Positions 56,601 through 64,000 of a stretch of 64,000 nucleotides of DNA are shown here, piece by piece. The notes beneath the pieces are model-generated. The model was not told the origin of the DNA and made no database searches. It saw only the letters and a program-made list of their open reading frames with translations. Each line of letters starts with the position of its first letter. Within the stretch, counting starts at the first letter, position 1. Made by a program: the position numbers and the translations under genes. This DNA is from Chamaelirium japonicum (Eukaryota > Streptophyta > Magnoliopsida > Liliales > Melanthiaceae). The stretch is taken from NCBI GenBank assembly GCA_947650365.1, contig OX393551.1:68070154-68134153 (forward strand), given 5' to 3'.

Positions 56601-57382
56601 AATTTTGGGATAATCCATAAATTATTTTAAAGCCAAAAATTTCCAAATTTGGATAGCATATAGATCAAATGTGTAGTAGTGTTACAAGCCATTTATAATT
56701 TAATATTTTAAATATATTTAACTTTAACTAATTATAATTTTAAAATAATCCATAAATTATTTTTTAAGAAAAAAAATTCAAATTTGGATAGGAAGTAGAT
56801 CGGATGTATAGTATTGACATACTAAAAATTTATTAGGGTTCATTAGGTATAAATAGATGAAAGCCATGAAAATCCATAAAAAGCAATGAATCCCAATTAA
56901 TTTCATGATAAACATGATGAATCGCATCAAATTTAATGTGATTCATGTTTATCGTCTATTCTTCATGAAGATCAACATGAAAAATTAAAAAAAAAAGATT
57001 TAAAAACATAGCTCAACTTATAAGTTTGTAAGAAACACCAAATCCATAAATAGAGGCTTTGAATCCACCAAGAACAAACAGAGATTTAGATATGGTTTAG
57101 ATTTTATTTAGAAACTTAACCAAACAAAAAAATTGAAGAAATGGGGGAAAAAAATAAGGCAAAGACCTCTCCGGGCGGTACTGGCAATAATGGGGCGACA
57201 ATAAGCAACTTTTTTCCTTTTATCGGGAATCCTATAAGAGCTAGAAACCAATTTATCACCAAAATTAGCGATAAATTGGCGAGTAATCCAATAAATAAAG
57301 ATAAATAGTGATATATCGGCGAATAAACAGGCGAAATGTAAAAATTTTCCCGAAACAAGAGAATATGTTGTTTTCGTGACTA
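56601..57382. other. AT-rich DNA, nothing assigned
   Basis: Contains a loosely repeated word set (attttgggataatccataaattatttt at 56611 and again near 56740, followed by similar tttaaagccaaaaattt/ttttaagaaaaaaaatt). This indicates an old local duplication of about 130 bp. No genes. Confidence 0.5.
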
Positions 57383-57524
57383 GGGATGGCAAGGTGCGGT
57401 TTCGAGCAAAACCGAAACCGCACCGCAACTCCGAACCACCACACCGAAGCTGCACCGCGACGGTGAACCATTATATAAAACCAAAACAGCATCACGTGAT
57501 GTGGTGTGGTGTGGTGCACCACAG
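57383..57524. mobile_element. Possible hAT-like element end
   Basis: Starts tagggatggcaaggtgcgg, a terminus common in plant hAT-type MITEs, followed by gaaaccgcaccgc/ggtgcggtttcg inverted words and a gtggtgtggtgtggtgcacc run. The other end is not seen, as an LTR fragment begins at 57525. Tentative. Confidence 0.35.
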
Positions 57525-58497
57525 TGATGCAGGCGCCGATAAGGTGCACTACAATCTTAAGCCCTTTAGGGTTCCCTTTAGTCAACAACTAAGAGTTAGC
57601 ATATAAGAGATTAAATCGCAGCAATAGATATCAAATTATAAAGAAAGGTTTGCATCAGATTTTATATAAAATAGGCTAAATATGCTTGCTAGGGTTACCG
57701 ACAGACTATAGATAGCAAAACTAGTAAATAGGCATACGTTAGGGCTTCAACTAGCGATGAAAAAGGACGATGACGGCTGCGATGCGGAGCGGAGGCAATG
57801 GAAACAAATGAAAACGGTGCGGATGCGAGGGGAAAATAAAATAAAAGATAGATACTGCCTGGGGTTTTTCGCCGTGGGTCGATTGCGAGGATGCACCGAT
57901 GATTTTGCACACGGAGCAAGGCCGGTCGTCGGGAGAAGACGGAACCTTCGGAAAATCAACACCAAAGCCTTCGCGAGGCGAAGTTGCGGATGCGGCGAGG
58001 ATCGGGGACACGCGTCTCGCCCGGAAGCACTCACGAAGAGGCACAAATTTCAGCAATGAGCAAAGAACTGAAATCTCATTCGTTCATCATCTTTTTGTAG
58101 CATTAGGGTTTTGTTTTGGATGGCTAAGATCAAAGGGGAATAAAGGTGGATGATGTGGATGCAAGGGGCTAAGAAAGGCAAGGAAAAGGAAGAGAAACAA
58201 GGGAGAGAAGAGAGAGAGAGAAGAGAGGGACGGACTAGGGGGTCTGGGCCTCGGTTTCCACGCGGACAAGGGAGCCGGTCGGGTGGTTCACGGGAAAAGA
58301 GAAAGGGGGGGGGGGGGCGGTAACTCAATAGAAGACCTATTGGGCTTAAGATGAGCCCATTTAATCCCTAACTGAAGCCCATAACTTGCCACGTCATCTA
58401 AATTGAGTTATTTTGCTATCTAACCGTCGGTTTCGAGATCTAATCTCGTCCGTCGGTACCCCACAAACACACGCACCCAGAATTTTATTAATATCAT
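57525..58497 (-). repeat. Truncated LTR of the element E family, cut by element J
   Basis: The reverse complement of the E LTR from its 3' end (TGATGCAGGCGCCG on plus, versus GCCTGCATCA end of E) to the aatatcat word. About 240 bp of the LTR's 5' part is missing. No PBS word lies beside 57525, so it is a solo LTR or the 3' LTR of a split element. The break at 58497/58498 coincides with a TGTTGTCG terminus of the next element. Confidence 0.88.
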
Positions 58498-59160
58498 TGT
58501 TGTCGCAGAAAAAGATTCGGGTCGTCTTTATTGCGGATCACACGAGATTACAAATTTTCTTTGATCAGGAGATTGTGGGAGAGATCCTCTGGAGGGTCCC
58601 TTTGATCCGCGTCTCCACGTGGTATTCGTGCGAGAGCTCTGAAGGGGTTGCCCAGGACAGAGGTCTTTACAGGGTGAGGGTTTTTGAGAGGCTAAGGAGT
58701 TTCTGCCGTTGATTTTGTCCCGTCCGTGCTTCGCGCTTTCTCGGCTAGGGAGGCCTTGGGCTTCGTTCCTCGGTCTTCGTGTCTTCCTCGATCCTTGCTT
58801 GACCTCGACGTCCTTGATCGTCGGTTCGCGGCGTCGATCGTGTTTTTGGCGTCAGCTTTGGCTTTAGCTTTCGGCTTTGGCGTAGCTTTGGCGTGGCTCT
58901 AGCGTTTGCTTTGCTTTGGCGCTTGCGCTTGAACGTAGGCGGGTAGAGGCTTGCGATGCTTTAGTTCTTCCGGACTTCGCGTCGTGTCGGCTAGAACGTG
59001 CGGTGCTTTGCTCGTGACCGTCGTAGTTGCTTGGCTTTGGCACGTGCGTTGCTTTAGCGCGGGCTTTACCGGGGCGTTTGCTTTGGCTTCTTGCGTCGGC
59101 TTTGACTTTAGCTTTGACTCGATCTTCTTCTCGAACGACTGGCGTTGCTTCTTCAAGGCT

Positions 59161-59400
59161 TCTTTCTTCTTCCGACTTCCTCGACGGTTGTGGCGTCGGC
59201 TTGGCTTTTCGGTGGGGGTAGCACCGATCTTCGTGCGACGGTTGTAGCGTCGACTTTTGTTGGTGAAGACGGTGGGGGTAGCACCGATCTCCGCACGACG
59301 GTTGTAGCGTCGGCTTTGTTGATGAAGACGGCGGGGGTAGCACCGATCTCCGCACGACGGTTGTAGCGTCGGCTTTGTTGGTGAAGACGGTGGGGGTCGC
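59161..59400. repeat. 60 bp tandem repeat, about four copies
   Basis: gcaccgatct occurs at 59221, 59281 and 59341, exactly 60 bp apart. Flanking units contain cgacggttgtagcgtcggct and gaagacggtgggggt. The period keeps 20 codons in frame. The units are 85-95% alike by eye. Confidence 0.92.
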
Positions 59401-59785
59401 ACCGGCTTCAGGCCTTCTTCTCCAAGCTTTCTTCTTCGTGCGAGGAGTCGACGCCTTTGTTGAAGACGACGGGTGTTGTCGGCTTCGATCTTCTTCTCCG
59501 GCCTTTGCTTATGGCTTCTTCGGAGTTGATGAAGATCGTTGGAGAAGTCGGGATGACGACGACTCCGGGTCTTCTTCTCCAAGCTTTCTTCTTCGTGCGA
59601 GGAGTCGAAGCTTTGATCTTCGAGTGCAAGGTCTTCACGTTGATGAGGACTTGATGGGCCAAGGACTCCCGTAGGATATGCTTGCCGTGCCTCGTGAAGC
59701 CTTCGGTCATCAAGCGTTGGAGCTCGTCTTTGCAGAGCCTTTTCCTCTTCAGCTTTCGACCCTTGATGCCTTCCCCGACCCCTTC

Positions 59786-59793
59786 TATTTATA
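59786..59793 (-). promoter_or_regulatory. Minus-strand TATA box in element J
   Basis: The plus strand reads tatttata; the minus strand is TATAAATA within ttgcctataaatagaagg. Likely LTR promoter. Confidence 0.5.
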
Positions 59794-60083
59794 GGCAAAG
59801 GGGGGCGGTTGGGGGAGATATTGCTGAAATCTTTTTGTTTCCTCCAATATCTCCCCTCATAACCATCGAGATATTGTTCCCTTATTTGGGGAAACAAACC
59901 CGATTTCCTCCTTTTTAGTTGGAGTGGTTATGGGCTAGATGTGACTCGATCTTTAAAGATCGAGTTGTTATTTTTGTTGCACTTTTGGATCGGATGGCGA
60001 CACAACGTCATCTTGTCCGTTGGATCGAGGGATCGTCGCGGATCTACGGTTGTGTAGACGTCCACGCCACCTCCCCCCGCATC

Positions 60084-60172
60084 AAGGCGGTTTTGACTTT
60101 TTCTTTTCTTTTCCTTTTCTTTTCTTTTTCTTTTCTTTTTCTTTTTTTCTTTTTCTTTTTCTTTTCCTTTAT
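60084..60172. repeat. Pyrimidine (CTTTT)n tract
   Basis: About 75 bp of ctttt/ctttttt units (60098-60171). A possible polypurine primer region for the minus-strand element J, or a simple repeat. Confidence 0.75.
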
Positions 60173-60303
60173 GGCCGGCCCCACCTCTCCATGAGGAGGG
60201 GGGCACGGTTTTCAAGAAGGGGGGGCCGGTGGGCCCCCCTCTTTGTGTCCGAGTTGCGGGTCCGGTGGGACCCGTTTGCTTTGGGTCGGGCCATGGCGCG
60301 CAA

Positions 60304-60465
60304 GTTGATTTCGCACGTGGGCCGAGTTCGCACGCGGGCCGTTGTGCGCGGGCTGAGTTTCGCATGCGGGCCGTTGTGTGCGGGCCGAGTTTCGCATACG
60401 GGCCGTTGTGTGCGGGCCGGGTTTCGCATACGGGCCGTGTTCGCATGTGGGCCGTTGTGTGCGGG
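60304..60465. repeat. 32 bp tandem repeat, about four copies
   Basis: gggccgttgtg words begin at 60336, 60368 and 60400, with a degenerate unit at 60432 (period 32). Each unit contains cgggccgagtttcgcat. The array lies just upstream of the TATA-like site at 60654. Confidence 0.87.
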
Positions 60466-60653
60466 CCTAAGTTGCATGAGCGAGTCGGGTTCGACCCGAA
60501 GGCCGTTGGGTGCGGGCCTATTTTTTTGTGTACAAATCGGGTTCGACCCGTGGGCTAATTTCGATGCCCACAAGTGCCCCCTCAAGTTCGAGTGCGCCCG
60601 CGGGAAACACGTAGCGGTTGGACTTGAGTCGCGTATTCGTGTGGGATTAGGTC

Positions 60654-60660
60654 TTTAAAA
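60654..60660 (+). promoter_or_regulatory. TATA-like site upstream of the PMD ORF
   Basis: tttaaaa in ggtctttaaaaggaccc, about 90 bp upstream of a possible plus-strand start at 60750. It points away from the minus-strand LTR promoter. Confidence 0.35.
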
Positions 60661-60889
60661 GGACCCCTGTTTTTCATTGCTCTTCATTATCAACGATTCC
60701 CGACGGCTTGGAGGCGAGAGCTCTGGTAGGGTTTCTTGCTTCGCAACGATGCCGAGGAGGATGAAGATGGTGACGCCATGGGGTTCACGGAGGAGGGAAG
60801 ACCGTCGGCCCGTGGAGGGCGGAGGGTTGCCGGCGAGGTGATCCTTCTCCTCCTCCTTCTTCTTCTTTTTCTTCCTCTTCTTCTTCTTC

Positions 60890-61345
60890 GCATGGTGCGG
60901 GAGGGCGCGACGGGCGCGGCCGGGGGCTGCTGTGGCGGCCGGCGCGCGGGTTCGAGGCGTGGGAGGGCGCGAGTCGGAGGGAGCGAGGCGCGGGTGCGGC
61001 CGGGGGCTGCTGTGGCGGCCGGCGCACGGGCTGGAGGCGCGGGGCGCGGGCGCAGCACGCGGGGGCCGGAGGTGTGGGCGCAGCGGGCGGCGCGGGGGCC
61101 GGAGGCATGGGCGCAGCGGGCGGTGCGGGGGCCGGAGACAGCCGGGGCTGCGGGCGCTGGGGCCGGCGGCGCGGGCGCGGGCGCAGCACGCGGGGGCCGG
61201 AGGCGTGGGCGCAGGGCGCGGGGGCCGGCGGCGCGGGCGCGGGGCGCTGGGGGTCGGAGCCGGGCGCGGGCGAGTGCGCGGAAGCCGGCGGCCGGGTCTG
61301 CGGGGGCCGACGGCGCCGTGGGCCGGAGCGGTGTAGGCGACCGGG
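60890..61345. repeat. GC-rich repetitive intron-like block
   Basis: Dense cggccggcgcgc and gggggccggaggc words with short local duplications (cgcagcacgcgggggccgga at about 61050 and 61182). A shorter version recurs at 62345-62485. Long Ala/Gly/Arg or Pro/Arg frames on both strands are due to composition. It lies between a donor-like gag|gtgatc (60836-60841) and the acceptor at 61701. Confidence 0.7.
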
Positions 61346-61374
61346 GGCGACGCCCCTCCTCTGCATGGTAAAAT

Positions 61375-61650
61375 AGAAGATAGAGAGAGGGGGTCGTGGC
61401 TTTTTGCCATGACCCCCCTATCTCTTTCTTTATTTGCTGAAGGCCCCCCCCCCCCTTTTTGTATGTTTAATAGGAGAGATGGGGGAGATCGTGGCTTTTT
61501 GCTATGACCCCCCTCTGTCTTTCTTTATTTGCTGAAGGCCCCCCCCTACATGTTTAGTAGGAGAGATAGGGGGGGAGTCGTGGCCTTTCGCCATGACCCC
61601 CTTCTGTCTTTCTTTATTTGCTGAAGGCCCCCCCCCCTTTTGATTTCTTT
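61375..61650. repeat. Tandem hairpin repeat, three copies
   Basis: Units of about 87-96 bp, each with gggggtcgtggc then tttt then gccatgaccccc (first at 61389-61417; later at about 61482 and 61570), followed by tttctttatttgctgaagg and a C run. The G-rich and C-rich arms pair with one wobble. A diverged copy is at 62504-62530. Confidence 0.85.
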
Positions 61651-61703
61651 GTTTCTGTACTCGGAATCCATCTGACTTGGGCTTTGTGTTCTTTCTTTTT
61701 CAG

Positions 61704-62350
61704 GTCTCGTCGTTACGAGAGCTTCCCGAGTTCCGGCTGGATCGTTGATGCGGTCTCCCACGGGAGTACGCACCTTCGCTTCCCCTTCGCGCAAGTCTCC
61801 CATCACCGTGCTTCGAGACAGGAGGCCGGGCTGTCAGCGCTTCAGCTTTTGACGCACAAGCGAATTTGCGAGGATGGCGTGACCGACGGCTCTTGTCGAG
61901 TGTTAAAACTTGGCGAGCGTATCCTTACTGACGAAGGATCTTCCCGGCAAATTGTCCGGCCGAGCTTGGGGTTACCGTTTCACCATACTGGAGATGAGTC
62001 AGTTCCGGTCCCTGTCGTTGCTTTGAAGATATGTTCCCGTCGTACGCGATGGGGTGTGGGGATTCAATCGCGTGGAGATGTCACCTATCTGGGAGGTTTC
62101 CGGGACTGGATGAAAGAGCTATCCAGCGCGTTGGAGGCAGAGCCAGGGATGGAGCGTCTGGCGAGGTTTGTGGAGCCGGCTTGTTGGGAGTACAGCCGTC
62201 CGGACGGTATGAACCGGGCTCTGTGTGAGCAGTGGTGCCCTGAGACTAATACCTTCTTGACCGGAGCTGGTGAGATTGGGATCACCCGTCGTGACGTGCA
62301 TGTCATCTCTGGGTGTCCAGAAGTTCGGAGCTATTATCAGGAGGAGGGGC
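61704..62350 (+). CDS. Plant mobile domain (PMD, aminotransferase-like) ORF segment
   Basis: Begins after an acceptor ttctttttCAG (61701-61703). The frame (open 61618-62619) encodes RGDVTYLGGFRDWMKELSSA, then WEYSRPDGMNRALCEQWCPE and TNTFLTGAGEIGITRRDVHV, ending GCPEVRSYYQE. The W-x-P-E-T-N-T-F/L, G-E-x-x-I-x-x-x-D-x-x-x-x-x-G pattern is the plant mobile domain, found in MAIL1-type proteins and in transposon ORFs. Function is unknown in transposons; host MAIL proteins act in nuclear silencing. After 62350 the frame enters a GC-rich repeat, so the true 3' end of this exon is unclear. Position next to the candidate LTR and opposite orientation suggest an extra antisense ORF of element J. Confidence 0.6.
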
Positions 62351-62569
62351 GCGGCCGGGGGCTGCGGTGTGCGGCCGGCGCGCGAGCCAGAGACGGGGCG
62401 CGGCCGGGGGCTGCAGGGTGCGGCCGGCGCGCGGGCTGGTGGCGCGGGAGGGCGCAGGCCGGAGGCGGGTTCGGCCGGGTTTTAGCAGAAGAGAGGGGGT
62501 GCTGCGGCTTTTTGCTGTGGCCCCCCTCTCAGTTTCCCTTTTTGCAAACAGGGACTTTCTTTCTTTCTT

Positions 62570-62609
<40 letters not shown>

Positions 62610-63115
62610 CTGGAACTGATTGTGCATCTTGATTTGACTTGGACTTTTCGTTTCCTTGCAGGACTTGTCCCTTCAAGTGCTTTCTAAAGGCCGGCTGGAT
62701 CATTGAGGAGGCCTATCGCGGGAGCAGAGCGACTAGCGAGGTTGCACCTGGGCAGGCTGAGTGAGGTAGACTGGATCTTCCTCTAGACGACCATGGGTTG
62801 CTGGAGGCCTATGGAGAGAGCTTTCCTGGTGGTGACATCAGCTTGAAGGACGTCGAGACGGGCGTTCTGGAGTTCGACGAGGAGCGCGACAAAGCCACTA
62901 GCGTTGACAAGGAGCAGCCTGCTTTGGTCGTCTTTTGCTTGCCGATCTTGACCTTGGTGACTGCTCCAACAACCCTTTTGGCTTCGTGGAGGTCACGAAG
63001 GATGCAGTCCTTGGCTCGGGGCCCCTTTTTTTTTTTTTTTTTTTTGTGCCTTGACTTGATTTGTTTGTGTCCGTATGCGTGACTGATTCGTGCTTTTCTT
63101 TATTTCTTTCTTCAG
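62345..63115 (+). other. Repeat- and intron-like segment of the PMD region
   Basis: A GC-rich block (62345-62485), a hairpin (62504-62530), a 38 bp T run (62572-62609), an acceptor ttccttgCAG (62659-62661), then about 240 bp of balanced-composition sequence. This is followed by a 20 bp T run (63026-63045) and a third acceptor, ttcttCAG (63113-63115). It repeats the layout seen before the 61704 exon. The 62662-62900 piece may be exon, but its frames have stops. Confidence 0.5.
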
Positions 63116-64000
63116 GGCCTGCTGTTAAGAGAGCTTTCCGACTTCTGGATGGATCGTCGATGCGGTCTCCTACGGGAGTATGCATCTTCGTTTCCCTTTT
63201 GCGCAAGTCTTCTGTCGTCGTTACGAGAGCTTTTCGACTTCTGGATGAAACGTCGGTGCGGTCTCCCACGGGAGTACGCATCTTCGTTTCCCTTTTACGC
63301 AAGTCTTCTGCCGCCGTTATGAGAGCTTTCCGACTTCTGGATGGATCGTCGATGCGGTCTCCCACGGGAGTACGCATCTTCGTTTCCCTTTTGCGCAAGT
63401 CTTCTGCCGCCGTTACGAGAGCTTTCCGACTTCTGGATGGATCGTCGATGCGGTCTCCCACGGGAGTACGCATCTTCGTTTCCCTTTGCGCAAGTCTTCG
63501 GCCGCCGCACTTCGAAGCAGGAAGCGTGTGTCGAAGTTGGACGAGAGCTTTTCGACTTCTGAATGGATCGTCGATGCGGTCTCCCATGGGAGTACGCATC
63601 TTCGTTCCCTTTTTGCGCGAGTCTTCTATCGCCATACTTCGAAGCAGGAAGCGTGTGTCGAAGTTGGACGAGCTCATTCTCACCGATGAGGGATCTTCAC
63701 GGTAGATCGTTCGACCGAGTCCGGAGTTGCCATTCAGAAGTCAGTCCCAACGGATGTTTTGGTCGCAGCTTCTTTGTCAGTTCTTGTGATGTCTTTGACA
63801 GCCGTCACGGCGATGGTCCTGGAGGCGGTTTCCGTGCTTGGGTCTTCAGGACAGGATCGTGCCTTATCTCAACACTCAGAGACTTACCAGCGAAAGTGTA
63901 GATCGCAGAGTCTTCTTTCGAAGCTTCTTTTGGAGAGTTGTGCTGGAAGTTTATCCAGACGACACTTGCACCCTTCCAAAAGGAGGGTCTTGACGCTTTG
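63116..64000 (+). pseudogene. Second, diverged copy of the PMD ORF start with an expanded 96 bp repeat
   Basis: After the acceptor at 63113-63115 the sequence repeats the beginning of the 61704 exon several times (see the 96 bp array). It then continues with DELILTDEGSSR, corresponding to GERILTDEGSSRQIVRP of the first copy, now with a stop after SSR (63703-63705). The PMD core of this copy would lie at about 63800 and beyond. No clear W-C-P-E-T motif is seen before the window ends. Confidence 0.55.
63129..63640. repeat. 96 bp tandem repeat (32 codons), four regular plus one longer unit
   Basis: gagagctt(t/c) words start at 63129, 63225, 63321 and 63417 (exactly 96 bp apart) and at 63543, where a 30 bp insert containing cgaagcaggaagcgtgtgtc lengthens the unit. 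Each encodes a variant of FRLLDGSSMRSPTGVRIFVS on the plus strand without stops. A single founder-like copy is at 61716-61800 in the first PMD exon. Confidence 0.93.

Larger units (their letters stand above)
58498..60083 (-). repeat. Candidate 3' LTR of element J
   Basis: The low end TGTTGTCGCAG is well placed. The high end is taken at gcatCA (60083), followed by a short spacer and a 75 bp pyrimidine tract that on the minus strand is a polypurine tract, but other ends are possible. It contains a minus-strand frame (58899-59897) rich in Lys/Arg/Ser repeats that I do not regard as a gene. Confidence 0.4.
58498..64000 (-). mobile_element. Element J: 3' part of a gypsy-like element carrying an antisense plant-mobile-domain ORF
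   Basis: Starts TGTTGTCGCAG exactly where the E-type LTR is broken (expected TSD atcat, 58493-58497). A minus-strand TATA box (59786-59793) suggests that 58498 to about 60083 is an LTR read on the minus strand, the 3' LTR here because no PBS is at its low end. Beyond it lies a plus-strand ORF with a plant mobile domain. Tat-lineage gypsy elements are known to carry extra ORFs antisense to gag-pol next to the 3' LTR, which fits. Gag-pol itself would lie right of 64000. Without it the class assignment stays tentative; a TE-derived PMD gene or a MULE is an alternative. Confidence 0.5.

Noticed and set aside
58899..59897. 332-codon basic minus-strand ORF
   Set aside because: It includes the TATA box and the 60 bp repeat of the putative LTR and has no recognised domain. 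Kept only as a question in the findings.
60655..61410. Pro/Arg and Ala/Gly ORFs of about 200-250 codons
   Set aside because: They come from the very GC-rich repetitive block between splice-like sites, open on both strands because AT-rich stop codons are rare there.

Overview
This 64 kb window is nuclear DNA from a flowering plant. The evidence is dense nested LTR retrotransposons of the Ty1/copia and Ty3/gypsy superfamilies, initiator-Met-tRNA primer sites, hAT transposon remnants and MITEs, CpG-to-TpG style decay, and three exons of a plant clock-associated (LNK-type) gene. A monocot is possible, but nothing here settles the lineage. I saw no bacterial, organellar, rRNA, tRNA or CRISPR features.

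Layout. 1-5981: right-hand part of a minus-strand Tekay/Del-like gypsy element C, with decayed gag, protease and RT, a PBS, and a 3.2 kb LTR whose right edge falls exactly where homology to a copia element begins. 5982-21795: copia element A (minus strand), split by C on the left and by a second copy of its own family, B (7348-17224), in its gag region. Three related 2.3 kb LTRs lie at 7348, 14901 and 19485. 21796-24078: unassigned DNA. 24079-26978: element G, a small copia deletion derivative (gag plus a broken protease between about 700 bp LTRs, plus strand). 27000-30809: a probable LINE tail, unassigned DNA, several minisatellites, and a 275 bp perfect AG array.

31007-48947: three minus-strand exons of a host gene, recognised as LNK-like (night-light-inducible, clock-regulated transcriptional coactivator family). 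The last two exons are separated by an inferred 17.3 kb intron with matching splice phase. That intron holds a decayed copia element D (31837-42920), into whose RNase H the gypsy element E (32795-40777, perfect 5 bp target duplication) inserted. It also holds an inverted-repeat fragment of another copia family inside D, a LINE-like tail, and a 1.6 kb hAT-like element with a perfect 8 bp target duplication (43997-45577). An unclassified G-rich repeat region follows.

50113-55227: copia element F, with 141 bp LTRs, a perfect TSD and a nearly complete but broken gag-pol. 55330-56600: hAT transposase pseudogene carrying a MITE with its own 8 bp TSD. 57525-58497: an E-family LTR fragment cut by element J (58498 to the window end). 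J looks like the 3' part of a minus-strand gypsy element, with an oppositely oriented plant-mobile-domain ORF and several tandem repeat arrays.

The relative insertion order can be read directly: B and C are younger than A; E and the F-family fragment are younger than D; the MITE is younger than the hAT pseudogene; J is younger than the E-like LTR. No transposon coding region here is intact. The only likely functional protein-coding sequence is the 3' part of the LNK-like gene; its 5' exons were not found and probably lie beyond the window.
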